Shown: positions 1 through 9,278, counted from the stretch's first letter. The stretch is 64,000 bases of DNA from Allorhizobium paknamense (GCF_030815125.1 NZ_JAUSWH010000001.1:186001-250000); one strand, 5' to 3'. Program-made: numbers and translations. The notes: generated by a model from the sequence alone, not told the origin.

Positions 1-737
1 CCGCCGCTGGTCTGGGCGACGACGAGATCGTAAACCTTGACGATGCCGCTGGCGATGATGACCAGCGTGGTGATGAACACCGGGCGCATCATCGGAATGA
101 TGATGAAGAGATAGGTTCGCCACATCGGGATGCCATCGACGCGGGCAGCCTTCCAGATGTCTTCATCAATGCCACGCAGGCCCGCCAGCATCAGGCACAT
201 GACCAGCCCCGTGCCCTGCCAGAGCCCGGCAATCAGGATGCCGTAGATGACGATGGAAGGATTATAGAGCGGATCGAAGGTAAAGTCCGTAAAGCCCAGC
301 GAACGCACGACGGACTGGATGCCGAATTCCGGATTGAGCACCCATTGCCAGACCAGACCGGTGACGATGAAGGACAGCGCAAAGGGATAGAGAAAAATCG
401 TGCGGAAGACATTCTCGAAACGGATCTTCTGATCCATCAGCGCCGCCAGCACGAAGCCGATGACCAGGCTGAAAATCAGCGAAAGAATGCCGTAGATCGC
501 CAGATTCTGGATCGAGACGATCCAGCGGGCGGACGCCCACAAGCGATCATATTGATCGAGGCCGACGAAATTCAGCCGCGGCAGGAGCTTGGAATTGGTA
601 AAGGAATAAACCACCGTCCAGACACTGCCGCCGAGAAAGACGACCAGCGCGATCAGGATCATGGGAATGGAAGCAATCTTTGCATTGAGATTGCGAAATA
701 ACTGGTTGGGTCTGCCGGTCCGGCCCGTGGCCGCCAT
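1..737 (-). CDS. aglF: Alpha-glucoside ABC transporter permease, AglF/MalF-type (3' end beyond window)
   Basis: Inner-membrane permease of a binding-protein-dependent sugar importer. About 245 N-terminal residues are visible, starting MAATGRTGRPNQ; the C-terminus lies outside the window. Several hydrophobic helices are seen, and around residues 200-225 a sequence of the form EDIWKAARVDG...P corresponds to the EAA loop that docks on the ATPase. The ATG at 737 is preceded by GGAG. The gene lies 108 bp downstream of the solute-binding gene on the same strand, so the two form one operon. The aglF name rests on the neighbouring AglE-like and AglR-like proteins; by itself the protein would only be called a MalF-type sugar permease. 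Confidence 0.85.
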   Translation of the reverse strand, partial: MAATGRTGRPNQLFRNLNAKIASIPMILIALVVFLGGSVWTVVYSFTNSKLLPRLNFVGLDQYDRLWASARWIVSIQNLAIYGILSLIFSLVIGFVLAALMDQKIRFENVFRTIFLYPFALSFIVTGLVWQWVLNPEFGIQSVVRSLGFTDFTFDPLYNPSIVIYGILIAGLWQGTGLVMCLMLAGLRGIDEDIWKAARVDGIPMWRTYLFIIIPMMRPVFITTLVIIASGIVKVYDLVVAQTSG

Positions 738-845
738 GGGAGCCTCCTTCTCTCATCGCAACAGCATGCCTTTCGCCATGAGGAACCGTGCGGCAGGCCC
801 ATGTAAACGGACCCGCCGCAGCGCACTCCTCAGGTGAGCAAACTG

Positions 846-2081
846 TCAGTCCGCGCTGCTGATGATCTCGGCAAAGCGCTTCTGCGCGGCATCCGCCGTC
901 ATCGACGGATTGGCGAAGAATTGCGAGAACAGATCTTCCTTCTGCTTCTGCGTATCGGCAGAGAGCAACTGGTCGGTGCTGATCAATGCATTGCCCTTGG
1001 CCACAATGGCAAGGCCCTTCTTCATGCAGTCATTGGCGGATGCAAGATCGACGTCACCGCGAATGGGCAGCGACCCCTTCTTGAGGTTGAAGGCCACCTG
1101 CGCTTTCGGGCTGACGATGGTGGAGGCCAGCACTTCCTGGGCCTTCGCCTTCTCTTTGTCCTTCAACAGCGGGAAATAGAAGGCATCGCCACCGGTGGTG
1201 ATGTAATCGCTGAGGCCGAGGCCGGGAAGGCAGCTGTAATCCTTTCCTGCCGTCTGTCCGGCAAGCTGGAATTCGCCCTGCGCCCAGTCACCCATGATCT
1301 GTCCGCCAGCCTTGCCGGTGATGACGAGGTTGGTCGCCTGGTTCCAGTCCTGAACATTGCTGCCCTTGGCCATGTCACGGGCGTCGGCGGCGGCCTTGAA
1401 GACCTTCGCCATATCGGCGCCGCCTGCTGCATCGGCGTCCTTATCCTTGTAGACCTTCATGTAAAGGTCCTTGCCGCCCAAAGACAGCGCCAGCGTGTCG
1501 AAGAGACCACTGGCCTGCCAGGGCTGCCCGCCGAGCGCCAGCGGCTGGATACCGGCCTTCTTCAGCGCAGGCGCCGCGGCCACGAAGTCATTCCAGTTTT
1601 TCGGCACATCGACGCCAGCCTTCTTGAAGGCCTCGTTGGACAGCCAGAGCCATTGCCAGCTGTGGATATTCACCGGCGCGCAATAGATCTTGCCATCGAT
1701 GGTGCAGCTATCCAGCAGGCTTGCCGGCTTGATGACCTCTTTCCACTTTTCCTTGGTGGCAAGATCGGTCAGGTCACGCATCAGACCTGCTTCCACCAGT
1801 TCCTGCGCCTGACGGCCATGGTTGAACTGGGTGGCCCCCATCGGATCGCCGCCGGTAATCCGGCTGATCATGATGGGACGGGCAGTACCGCCGGACCCGG
1901 CAATGGCGCCATCCACCCATTTATTGCCCGTGGCATCGAAAGCCTTGGCCAGTTCCTTAACGGCGGCGGCCTCACCCCCCGAGGTCCACCAGTGTGTCAC
2001 TTCCAGATCTGTCGCGCTGGCCGCACCGAAAGGCACGGCGACGCTGGCTGCCAGAACAGCCGCGATGCACCGGAAATTCAT
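846..2081 (-). CDS. aglE: Alpha-glucoside ABC transporter substrate-binding protein (AglE-like)
   Basis: Periplasmic binding protein of 411 residues that captures alpha-glucosides (sucrose, maltose and trehalose in the Sinorhizobium system) and hands them to the AglF/AglG permeases. The first 22 residues are a signal peptide ending near SAT, and the mature protein begins with DLEVTHWWTSGGE, typical of family 1 (MalE-like) binding proteins. I chose the ATG at 2081 because GGGAGGAG precedes it at good spacing; an in-frame upstream extension to 2144 has no such site and would bury the signal peptide. Transcription comes from the 500-bp divergent region shared with the LacI-type regulator. Substrate assignment is by remembered similarity to S. 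meliloti AglE. Confidence 0.8.
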   Translation of the reverse strand: MNFRCIAAVLAASVAVPFGAASATDLEVTHWWTSGGEAAAVKELAKAFDATGNKWVDGAIAGSGGTARPIMISRITGGDPMGATQFNHGRQAQELVEAGLMRDLTDLATKEKWKEVIKPASLLDSCTIDGKIYCAPVNIHSWQWLWLSNEAFKKAGVDVPKNWNDFVAAAPALKKAGIQPLALGGQPWQASGLFDTLALSLGGKDLYMKVYKDKDADAAGGADMAKVFKAAADARDMAKGSNVQDWNQATNLVITGKAGGQIMGDWAQGEFQLAGQTAGKDYSCLPGLGLSDYITTGGDAFYFPLLKDKEKAKAQEVLASTIVSPKAQVAFNLKKGSLPIRGDVDLASANDCMKKGLAIVAKGNALISTDQLLSADTQKQKEDLFSQFFANPSMTADAAQKRFAEIISSAD

Positions 2082-2205
2082 TGAGTCTCCTCCCTCACTG
2101 AAACGTTGCCGGAAAAACCTACGGCAAAGTGAAAGCCCACGCAACCACCGGCTTACATTTTTTTAGTCATGATTTTTTCGGGAAGAACAAAGGGCGAAAC
2201 CAGAA

Positions 2206-2236
2206 GCAAATTCGCCTTCAAAACTGGCGAATTTGC
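2206..2236. promoter_or_regulatory. Perfect 11-bp stem-loop upstream of aglE
   Basis: The arm GCAAATTCGCC (2206-2216) is repeated as its exact reverse complement at 2226-2236, around a 9-base loop. It sits 125 bp upstream of the aglE start, on the leader side. Neither strand continues into a T-run, so it is not an ordinary terminator. It could be a protein-binding palindrome or a leader structure in the aglE transcript. Confidence 0.5.
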
Positions 2237-2377
2237 ACCGCATCAATCCGAAATCCGCATAAAAATCAGTCATTTTTGCCCATACCTTCGCCACAGCCTT
2301 CGGCGGCGCAATATGTTTTTCAGAGGAAAATCCTCCAAAAGTTGTAGGCAAACGCGTCAAATTCAGGCATCACAATA

Positions 2378-2393
2378 ACTGTATCGTTTCAGT
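2378..2393. promoter_or_regulatory. Candidate LacI-family operator
   Basis: ACTGTATCGTTTCAGT is an imperfect palindrome (six of eight positions pair) centred on a CG step, the usual architecture of LacI-family operators. It lies between the divergent aglE and aglR genes, so AglR binding here is plausible. This is inference from position and symmetry only. Confidence 0.35.
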
Positions 2394-2582
2394 TTTTTCC
2401 GGGCGAAAACACCGCAACTGTCAAAACGTCCCCTTGGACAAGAAGACGGAAGAGGAGTTTTCAGAAAAATTGGGAGCATCCCATCTGAAAATGCGTAAAA
2501 AGACAGATCTGGATCGCTTGGCGTTTCCGTAACGGGCCAAGAAATCCAGTCTCCAGCAAAACCGCCTTGCGACGGAATACCC

Positions 2583-3599
2583 ATGGACGACGATCTGAAG
2601 CATACCGCCCCATCCCGCGAACGCCCGACACTGAAGACGATCGCCTTCATGACCGGGCTTGGCATCACCACGGTTTCCCGCGCACTCAAGGATGCGCCGG
2701 ATATCGGTGCCGAAACCAAGGAGCGAGTTCGCATGGTGGCGCGGCAGGTGGGCTACCAGCCCAACCGCGCCGGGGTGCGCCTCAGAACCGGCAAGACCAA
2801 TGTCATCGCCTTGGTGCTCAGCATCGACGAGGAAATCATGGGCTTCAGCAGCCAAATTATCTTCGGGATCTCGGAGGTGCTGTCAGGCACGCCTTACCAT
2901 GTGGTTGTCACCCCACACTCTCACAGCAAGGACCCCATGCTGCCGGTTCAATATATCCTGGAAACCGGATCAGCGGATGGCGTGATCATCTCCCGCACCG
3001 AGCCGGACGATCCGCGCGTGCGACTTTTGACCGAACGCGGCATGCCGTTCGCCACCCATGGGCGCACGGCGTCCGGCCTTGTCCACCCGTTCCATGATTA
3101 TGACAATGAAGCCTTTGCCCGGCAGGCCGTGGAGCAACTGGTGAAGCGTGGCCGCAAGCGCATCGCCCTGCTGCCGCCGCCGGAAAAGCTCACCTATTAC
3201 CGCCACACCCGCGACGGCTTCGTGGCCGGGCTGCGCGCCTGCGGCGCAACGGAGGTGCCGGTCACGATCAACATCGATGCCCCGCTGGAGCAAATCCGCA
3301 ATGCCATCGAGGCGCTGATGCGCGCACCCGATGCGCCGGACGGGATCATTGCCTCAGCCGGCAGTGCGGCCATCGCCGTCAATGCCGGGATCGAAGCCGC
3401 AGGCAAGATGACGGGGCGCGATCTCGATCTCGTCTCCAAGCAATCTGTGCCGATCCTCTCCTGGATCACCCCCGGCATCATTACCGCCACGGAAGACTTC
3501 CGCCATGCGGGCCGCGAACTCGCCAAGGCTGTCATTGCCAGTATCGACGGCATCAGCCCCGATATGCTGCAAAGCATCAGCCAGCCGGTCTGGGGATAA
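2583..3599 (+). CDS. aglR: LacI-family transcriptional regulator (AglR-like)
   Basis: DNA-binding repressor of 338 residues, probably controlling the divergent alpha-glucoside transport operon in response to sugar. Residues 16-65 hold the LacI helix-turn-helix (TLKTIAFMTGLGITTVSRAL) and hinge region, followed by a periplasmic-binding-protein-like ligand domain to the C-terminus. Length is typical for the family (about 340). The divergent arrangement with aglE matches the agl locus of Sinorhizobium, where AglR represses aglEFGAK. The regulatory target is inferred from position. Confidence 0.85.
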   Translation: MDDDLKHTAPSRERPTLKTIAFMTGLGITTVSRALKDAPDIGAETKERVRMVARQVGYQPNRAGVRLRTGKTNVIALVLSIDEEIMGFSSQIIFGISEVLSGTPYHVVVTPHSHSKDPMLPVQYILETGSADGVIISRTEPDDPRVRLLTERGMPFATHGRTASGLVHPFHDYDNEAFARQAVEQLVKRGRKRIALLPPPEKLTYYRHTRDGFVAGLRACGATEVPVTINIDAPLEQIRNAIEALMRAPDAPDGIIASAGSAAIAVNAGIEAAGKMTGRDLDLVSKQSVPILSWITPGIITATEDFRHAGRELAKAVIASIDGISPDMLQSISQPVWG

Positions 3600-3608
3600 G
3601 AGCCGCGC

Positions 3609-4469
3609 TCAAAGCGCGACGGAAAGACCGTCCCGGGCGATCACCAGCGGGCCGTTCCACACCGGCGCAAGGGCGCGGCGCCAATCCTCCTCGCTAAAGG
3701 CGGGATCATCCGCCGGAATGAGGTGGTTCAACACCAATGTCCGCACCCCCGCCTCAGCCGCGATGCGTCCGGCATCCGCCGCCAGCGTATGCGAGGCATG
3801 GAGATGTTCGCGCAGCCTTGCGCCATTGCCGGTGCGGGCAATGATGCTTTCCACTCCCTCCGGCAGCATGGCTTCATGCACCAGCAGATCGGCACCGGCG
3901 GCAAAATCCGCCAGCGGCGGAAAGAAGGCCGTATCGGCGGAGAGCACAACGGTTTTCAGCCCATCGGAGAAGCGAAGGGCAAAACACTCCGTCACCGGGG
4001 GATGATCGACACGGAGAGCGATGACCGTGAGCCCAGCTTCCGAAAAGACTGGCCCTTCGCCATATTCGATGATCTTGACCAGGCTCGAAAGATCCGGCCT
4101 GCCCTCATCCTCGATGCGGGTACGGATGTCATAGTCGAGCGAGGCGAGAAATCCCTGCCAGACCTGCCGCGTTCCCGCCGGACCATAGAGGTGGACAGGC
4201 GATGCAAGGCCTGTCGTCCAGGCCGTATGCAACAAAGGCCCAAGCTCCAGAACATGATCGGAATGCAAGTGCGTGATGAAGATCAGATCCAATTGCTTGA
4301 GCGACAGCCCGGTCTCCACCAGCCCCCGTGTGACGCCAAGGCCGCAATCGATAACGATCTGCCGCCCTGCAAGGGAGAGCAGCATGGAGGTGGGGTTAGG
4401 GCCGCCTGGACGGATGGCGGGGCCACCCTTGCTGCCGAGAATGGTGAGGGTATCGGACATCGGCTTCAT
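3609..4469 (-). CDS. MBL-fold metallo-hydrolase (RNase Z/arylsulfatase-like)
   Basis: Soluble metallo-beta-lactamase-fold hydrolase of 286 residues. The zinc-binding signature THLHSDH is near residue 65, followed by an aspartate/histidine set further on, including VHEAM and a C-terminal LNHLIP. The fold and length resemble the RNase Z / phosphodiesterase branch, but nothing in the sequence fixes a substrate. It converges on aglR with a gap of only 9 bp. Two starts are possible, ATG at 4469 (MKPM) or the ATG three codons later; neither has a clear ribosome binding site. Upstream lies a palindromic repeat. Confidence 0.75.
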   Translation of the reverse strand: MKPMSDTLTILGSKGGPAIRPGGPNPTSMLLSLAGRQIVIDCGLGVTRGLVETGLSLKQLDLIFITHLHSDHVLELGPLLHTAWTTGLASPVHLYGPAGTRQVWQGFLASLDYDIRTRIEDEGRPDLSSLVKIIEYGEGPVFSEAGLTVIALRVDHPPVTECFALRFSDGLKTVVLSADTAFFPPLADFAAGADLLVHEAMLPEGVESIIARTGNGARLREHLHASHTLAADAGRIAAEAGVRTLVLNHLIPADDPAFSEEDWRRALAPVWNGPLVIARDGLSVAL

Positions 4470-4486
4470 CTTTTCAGCTTGATGAA

Positions 4487-4592
4487 TAAAGCACGTTGCG
4501 GCTTATCAGCCTCATGCAACGTGCTTTACATTCTTGTTTTAACGCATGTCGTTATCGCAAAACCGCTGCACACTTTTGCGCGACATGCTGCA
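4487..4592 (+). repeat. Intergenic palindromic repeat, family B, copy 1
   Basis: Begins TAAAGCACGTTGC, forms a 12-bp stem with GCAACGTGCTTT, then continues with GCATGTCG...CGACATGC, a second long palindrome. A diverged second copy is at 56964-57072 with the same order of blocks. No coding potential. This resembles the rhizobial intergenic mosaic repeats. Confidence 0.75.
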
Positions 4593-4616
4593 ACCTCTGT
4601 GTTGTCCTTCGGCCAC

Positions 4617-4643
4617 CCTCGGGCTTGACACGAGGATCCATGG
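4617..4643. repeat. Short repeat with CCTCGGGCTTGA core (family E), copy 1
   Basis: CCTCGGG-CTTGA-C-CGAGG-ATCCAT is an inverted repeat also found at 53069-53093. A nearby second block around 4660-4680 reads like a partial inverted copy of CGGGCTTGAT. It lies between the MBL gene and gnd with no reading frame. Confidence 0.6.
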
Positions 4644-4720
4644 TTTCAACGACTTATGAACGGTCGGATCAAGCCCGACCATGACCGAGGAGAGGTTGCG
4701 GCCCTTTTGTCCGCAGTCTG

Positions 4721-4743
4721 AGCCCCGCTAAAACAGCGGGGCT
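4721..4743. terminator. Hairpin downstream of gnd
   Basis: AGCCCCGCT and AGCGGGGCT pair around a 5-base loop, 24 bp past the gnd stop on its strand. There is no T-run, so it is a weak terminator candidate or a 3' stabilising hairpin. Confidence 0.45.
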
Positions 4744-4766
4744 CTCCGTCATCACCACAAAATCTA

Positions 4767-6197
4767 TTAGTAGATGGCCGCACCCGAGCCCCATGGGCCG
4801 TGGTGATAATCCTTGCCGTCCACACGGTCGAAACCATGGGCGCCGAAGAAATCGCGCTGGGCCTGGATCAGGTTGGCCGTGCCGCGTGCCCGGCGATAGG
4901 TATCAAAATAGGCAAGGGCGGAAGAGAGCGCCGGAACCGGAATACCGGAAAGAGCGGCGTACGAGACTACACGGCGCAGCGATGCATCCGTATCCTTCAC
5001 CATCTGCGAGAAGGCCGGGGTGACGATCAGGTTGGCCACATCCGGCTGCTTGGTGAAGGCGGAGGTGATTTCATCAAGGAACTGCGAGCGGATAATGCAG
5101 CCTGCGCGCCAGATGCGGGCAATGGTCGGCATGGGAAGCGACCAGCCATTTTCCTTGGAAGCAGCGGCCATGACGGCGAAGCCCTGGGCATAGGCGGCGA
5201 TCTTGGCAGCCAGCAGCGCATTTTCCAGATCGGCGAGGAAGGCCATGCCGTCATGCGGCTTGTCCGCCGGGGCGGGCAGGCCGAAAATCTTTTCCGCAGC
5301 CTCGCGCTCGGCCTTCTGCGACGACAGCACGCGGCCTGCCACAGCGGCCTCGATACCGGTTGCCGCAACGCCCATGTTCTGCGCTTCGATGGCGGACCAC
5401 TTGCCGGTGCCCTTCTGGCCGGCGGCGTCAACGATCATGTCGACCATGGCATTGCCGGTGATCGGATCATTGGCCTTCAACACCTTTTCGGTAATCTCGA
5501 TCAGGTAGGAGTTCAGACGCCCCGTATTCCACTGGCCGAACACACCGCCAATGTCCTGGGCGCTCATGCCGAGACCGTCGCGCAGAATGCCATAGATTTC
5601 GGCAATCATCTGCATGTCGGCATATTCGATGCCGTTATGAATGGTCTTGACGAAATGGCCCGCACCGTCGGTGCCGAGCCAGGCCACGCAGGGGTCGCCA
5701 TTGAATTTGGCGGAAATCGAGGTCAGCACCTTTTCAACGCGCTTCCAGCTCTCTTCCGTGCCGCCCACCATGATGGAAGGGCCGTGACGTGCGCCCTCTT
5801 CCCCACCGGAAACGCCCATGCCGATGAAGGTCAGGCCGGAGCCCTTGAGATGGTCGAAACGGCGGATCGTATCGCGGAAATTGGTGTTGCCAGCGTCGAT
5901 CAGAATGTCATTGGCTTCCAGATAGGGCTTCAACTGCTCCATCTGCTGGTCCACGGCATCACCGGCCTTGATCATGATGATGATCGGGCGCGGCGGGCGA
6001 ATGGCAGCCACGAACTCCTTGATGGTTTCGCAGCCAATGATGTTGGCGGCAAGATCGCCCGCTTCGCCGAGAAATTCCTTGGTGCGCGCCGGCGTGCGAT
6101 TGAAAACCGCAATGCGGTTGCCTTTCTCGGCAATGTTGAGCGCCAGGTTGGACCCCATGACGCCGAGACCGATCAGTCCGATTTCCGCTTGTTGCAT
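4767..6197 (-). CDS. gnd: 6-phosphogluconate dehydrogenase, decarboxylating
   Basis: Cytosolic enzyme of 476 residues converting 6-phosphogluconate to ribulose 5-phosphate, CO2 and NADPH in the oxidative pentose phosphate pathway. The Rossmann fingerprint IGLIGLGVMGSNLALN is at the N-terminus, and the substrate-site sequence GVSGGEEGARHGPSIM follows near residue 130. The C-terminal helical domain is complete, ending in a TTA (TAA) stop. Start chosen at the ATG at 6197, where GGAG lies 7 nt upstream; the ATG two codons earlier is too close to it, and an extension to 6224 would use TTG. It stands alone between repeats and the ccoGHIS block. Confidence 0.95.
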   Translation of the reverse strand: MQQAEIGLIGLGVMGSNLALNIAEKGNRIAVFNRTPARTKEFLGEAGDLAANIIGCETIKEFVAAIRPPRPIIIMIKAGDAVDQQMEQLKPYLEANDILIDAGNTNFRDTIRRFDHLKGSGLTFIGMGVSGGEEGARHGPSIMVGGTEESWKRVEKVLTSISAKFNGDPCVAWLGTDGAGHFVKTIHNGIEYADMQMIAEIYGILRDGLGMSAQDIGGVFGQWNTGRLNSYLIEITEKVLKANDPITGNAMVDMIVDAAGQKGTGKWSAIEAQNMGVAATGIEAAVAGRVLSSQKAEREAAEKIFGLPAPADKPHDGMAFLADLENALLAAKIAAYAQGFAVMAAASKENGWSLPMPTIARIWRAGCIIRSQFLDEITSAFTKQPDVANLIVTPAFSQMVKDTDASLRRVVSYAALSGIPVPALSSALAYFDTYRRARGTANLIQAQRDFFGAHGFDRVDGKDYHHGPWGSGAAIY

Positions 6198-6349
6198 ATT
6201 CATGCTCCAATATTTTTTTACCAAGGAAGGATGCCTGTTTTGGCACTCCTCGGTGGAGTGGGCAAGTGCAACAACAATTGGCAGGCAGACAAATTTTTCA
6301 AGGCTTCCCCCCTTGAACTGCCTATAAAAACGTTTGAACTGCCCGATAA

Positions 6350-6505
6350 TCAGGCAGAAGGGTGCTCATCATCATCGGTGATCACCCGCCAGGCCGCGCC
6401 TTCCAGGTCATCATACTGGCCGCTTTTCAGCGACCAGAGAAAGGCGAAAAGCCCGAGTCCACCCATGAAAAGCGCAATGGGAATGAGGTAGATCAGCATG
6501 TTCAT
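6350..6505 (-). CDS. ccoS: cbb3 oxidase assembly protein CcoS (FixS)
   Basis: A 51-residue single-pass membrane protein, MNMLIYLIPIALF..., with one hydrophobic helix at residues 4-25 followed by W-S-L-K-S-G-Q-Y-D-D-L, the signature stretch of CcoS. It is needed for cofactor insertion into cbb3-type cytochrome oxidase. Its ATG overlaps the ccoI stop as ATGA, so it is translationally coupled as the last gene of ccoGHIS. The C-terminal tail is short and acidic. Confidence 0.9.
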   Translation of the reverse strand: MNMLIYLIPIALFMGGLGLFAFLWSLKSGQYDDLEGAAWRVITDDDEHPSA

Positions 6506-8787
6506 GCGGCAAGCCTCGGCTGGCGCTGGGGTTGGAGGGGCGCGGCGGTGGCGGCATTTTTCCTGCGTTCCGCAAGACCGAAAGCGTTCAGCCTCAGCGC
6601 ATTGGCCACCACGATCATCGAGGAAGTGGACATGGCGACGGCGGCAATCAGCGGAGTGGCATAGCCCAGCAGGGCAATCGGCACGGCAATGACATTATAG
6701 CCGATGGCGAGCACGAAGTTTTCGCGGATCAGCCGTCCGGCCCGACGCGACATGTCGATGGCGAAGGGCACCGCCTCCAGGCCGTCATGCATGAACACGA
6801 AATCCGCCGCCTGCCGCCCCACATCCGCCGCCGTGGCGGGGGCCATGGACACATGTGCCGCAGCCAGAGCGGGGGCATCGTTGATACCGTCGCCCACCAT
6901 CAGCAGCTTGCATCCGGCGCCGGTCGCCTCCGCACAGAAACGCGCCTTGTCAGCGGGAGACAGTTCGGCCTCCGCCCGGGCGAGCCCCAGCCGCTCGGCC
7001 AGAGCCCGCACCACAGCGGCCCTGTCACCGGAAAGCACGGCAAGCCGCAGCCCCTTGGCTTTCAAAGACGCCACCGCCTGTTCGGCACCGGGACGAAGAC
7101 TGTCTTCAAAACGGAAGGCAGCCATGAAACGCCCGTTCAATGACAGAACCACCTCTGACAAAGCCGCATTCTTGAGCTCCACCACATCGCCGTTACAGGC
7201 AAAGCTGCGGCTGCCGAGCCGGAACACACCTTCGGAACTCACAGCCTCGACACCCGCGCCGGGAATTTCCCGCACCTCCTCAAAACTGCGCCCACCGCCA
7301 ATGGCTTCATAAAGCGCCAGCGACAGCGGGTGGCGTGACGCGGCGGCAAGACCGGCTGCAATGGCGCGGGTCTTCTCCGTTGCGCCCTGGGTCTCCACCA
7401 GACGCGGACGGCCAAGGGTGAGCGTGCCGGTCTTGTCGAAGGCGATGGAATCGATCTCCGCCAGCCGCTCCATGGCCGATCCGTCCTTGACCATGATGCC
7501 GTTGCGGAAGAGGCGGCCCGCCGCCACCACCTGCACCACCGGCACCGCCAGCCCCAGCGCACAGGGGCAGGTGATGATCAACACGGCAATCGCCACCAGC
7601 ATGGCATGTTTCCAGTCACCATCATAAAGCCCCCAGGAGAAGAAGGCGGTAATGGCAAGAAGATGCACGGCGGGGGAATAGAACTGCGCGGCACGGTCGG
7701 CAATGCGCCGATAGCGCGCCCTTCCCCCTTCGGCAGCCTCCATCAGCCGCACCACTTCCGCCAGAAAGGAATTGCGCGCCTCAGCCCGTGCTTCCAGCGT
7801 CAGCGCCCCGGTCAGGTTCAGCGTGCCGCCCTGCACGGCATCACCCGCCTTGACCGGATGCGGCGTGCTCTCCCCATTGACGATGGAGCGATCCAGATCG
7901 CTCGCGCCGAACAGAACCACGCCATCCACCGGCACCCGTTCACCGGCGGCAAGGGCAATCCGGTCGCCCACCTTCAGATCATCCACCAGCCGGTATTCGC
8001 GGCTGCCATCCGGCAGGATGACGGTTGCGCCGCGCGGATTGAGCCGGGCAAGACCGCTGATAGCAGACCGCGCCCGGTCGCGCATCATATGGTCCAGCGC
8101 CCGGCCGATGAGCAGGAAGAAGAGCAGCGAGGCCGTGGCATCGAAATAGGCATGCTCGCCGTGATGGATCGTCTCCCACAGCGAGGAGCCGTAGGACATG
8201 GTAATGCCGATGGCGATCGGCACATCCATGTTGGTGCGCCCGTGACGCAGCACGCTCCAGGCGGATTGATAGAAGAAGCGGCCGGCATAGATGAGCGCCG
8301 GTGCGGCGATCAGCGCGGAAATCCAGTGAAAGAGATCGCGCGTGCTGGCATCCGCGCCGGACCAGACGGAGACGGAAAGCAACATGATGTTCGTTGCCGC
8401 AAAACCCGAAACCGCAACGGCACGGATCAGTTGCTTCAGCAGCGCATCGGAATGCTCCTCGTCGGGACTGAAAAGATGGCAACCATAGCCGGTATTCACG
8501 ATGGCCCGGGCGAGATCTTGCGGGTCGAACCCCTCCTTCTCCCGCCAGACCACCGAGACCCGGCGGGTGGAGAGGTTGACGCGCGCCCGCTCCACGGCGG
8601 GCACCGCCTTCAGCGCCGCCTCCAGACTGGTGATGCAGGTGCCGCAATAGACCCCCGGAACGCTGAAATCGATCTGGCTGAGCCCATTGCCCAGCGCGCG
8701 GCTGGACAGGCGGATCTCCTCGACAGAAGGCAGTGACGAGCGCGCCATTTCAAGGGCGCTTTCGGTGCCGGGCGCGCAGCAGCTCAT
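6502..8787 (-). CDS. ccoI: Copper-translocating P-type ATPase CcoI (FixI)
   Basis: Membrane ATPase of 761 residues that exports copper for assembly of the CuB centre of cbb3 oxidase. An N-terminal heavy-metal domain carries YCGTCITSLE (CxxC, about residue 48), preceded by a second cysteine pair at residues 3-4. Then come membrane helices with the ion-channel motif TCPCALGLAVP, the phosphorylation site DKTGTLT and the hinge GDGINDAPALA. Length and motif order are those of the FixI/CopA2 group. It follows ccoH with a TAATG junction and precedes ccoS with ATGA, so the operon is tightly packed. Confidence 0.95.
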   Translation of the reverse strand: MSCCAPGTESALEMARSSLPSVEEIRLSSRALGNGLSQIDFSVPGVYCGTCITSLEAALKAVPAVERARVNLSTRRVSVVWREKEGFDPQDLARAIVNTGYGCHLFSPDEEHSDALLKQLIRAVAVSGFAATNIMLLSVSVWSGADASTRDLFHWISALIAAPALIYAGRFFYQSAWSVLRHGRTNMDVPIAIGITMSYGSSLWETIHHGEHAYFDATASLLFFLLIGRALDHMMRDRARSAISGLARLNPRGATVILPDGSREYRLVDDLKVGDRIALAAGERVPVDGVVLFGASDLDRSIVNGESTPHPVKAGDAVQGGTLNLTGALTLEARAEARNSFLAEVVRLMEAAEGGRARYRRIADRAAQFYSPAVHLLAITAFFSWGLYDGDWKHAMLVAIAVLIITCPCALGLAVPVVQVVAAGRLFRNGIMVKDGSAMERLAEIDSIAFDKTGTLTLGRPRLVETQGATEKTRAIAAGLAAASRHPLSLALYEAIGGGRSFEEVREIPGAGVEAVSSEGVFRLGSRSFACNGDVVELKNAALSEVVLSLNGRFMAAFRFEDSLRPGAEQAVASLKAKGLRLAVLSGDRAAVVRALAERLGLARAEAELSPADKARFCAEATGAGCKLLMVGDGINDAPALAAAHVSMAPATAADVGRQAADFVFMHDGLEAVPFAIDMSRRAGRLIRENFVLAIGYNVIAVPIALLGYATPLIAAVAMSTSSMIVVANALRLNAFGLAERRKNAATAAPLQPQRQPRLAA

Positions 8788-9278
8788 TATTTTTCCTCCA
8801 GAACCGCCATGCGGTTGGCTTCATGCATGACCATCTGGCCATCGCGAAGCGCGATGATTTCATAGATCCAGTGACCGGAACCCATTTCATGCCGGGCCAC
8901 GAAATGCCCCGGCCCTTCCGCCTGTAGCTCGATGCTGAAATCCTGCGCAGTGCCGACGGGCCGCTTGAAATTCGCCGTTACCTTATCGGCGATCACCGGC
9001 CCCTTGCCCGGAATATCCAGATCATAGACGATCAGCCCCTTATTCACGCTCATCCGGCCCTCGACGCCGCTATCGAGAATGGCGCGGATGCGGGCCGTGG
9101 TATCGTTGAACTGCTGGCTGGCGACATAGGTGTTTTCCACCACGATGCCGCTCCAACTATGGGTGGCGTAATAGGCCATGGTGAAGTTCACGGCGATGAT
9201 CACACCGAAGAAGCTGCAGATGGTGGCCAGCATGTGCCAGCCGGTGAAGACGAAGGGTTTTTCGGTATTCGCGCTCAT
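8787..9278 (-). CDS. ccoH: cbb3 oxidase assembly protein CcoH (FixH)
   Basis: Membrane-anchored assembly factor of 163 residues. One hydrophobic helix (about residues 12-33) is followed by a periplasmic domain, which begins near YATHSWSGIVVENTYVASQQFN, typical of FixH proteins that help assemble cbb3 oxidase. It overlaps ccoG by ATGA and meets ccoI by TAATG, so stoichiometric coupled translation is likely. No metal-binding cysteines are seen. Confidence 0.9.
   Translation of the reverse strand: MSANTEKPFVFTGWHMLATICSFFGVIIAVNFTMAYYATHSWSGIVVENTYVASQQFNDTTARIRAILDSGVEGRMSVNKGLIVYDLDIPGKGPVIADKVTANFKRPVGTAQDFSIELQAEGPGHFVARHEMGSGHWIYEIIALRDGQMVMHEANRMAVLEEK

Larger units (their letters stand above)
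2082..2582. promoter_or_regulatory. Divergent intergenic region between aglE and aglR
   Basis: A 501-bp gene-free stretch that must hold the promoters for aglE (leftward) and aglR (rightward). It is AT-richer than its surroundings. It contains a perfect stem-loop near the aglE side and a pseudo-palindrome centred on CG near the middle, listed separately. Short reading frames inside it lack ribosome binding sites and look non-coding. Confidence 0.7.

Noticed and set aside
4800..6491. 563-codon plus-strand frame over gnd
   Set aside because: Antisense shadow; rich in H, D, Q and G as reverse reading of coding DNA usually is, without homology I recognise.
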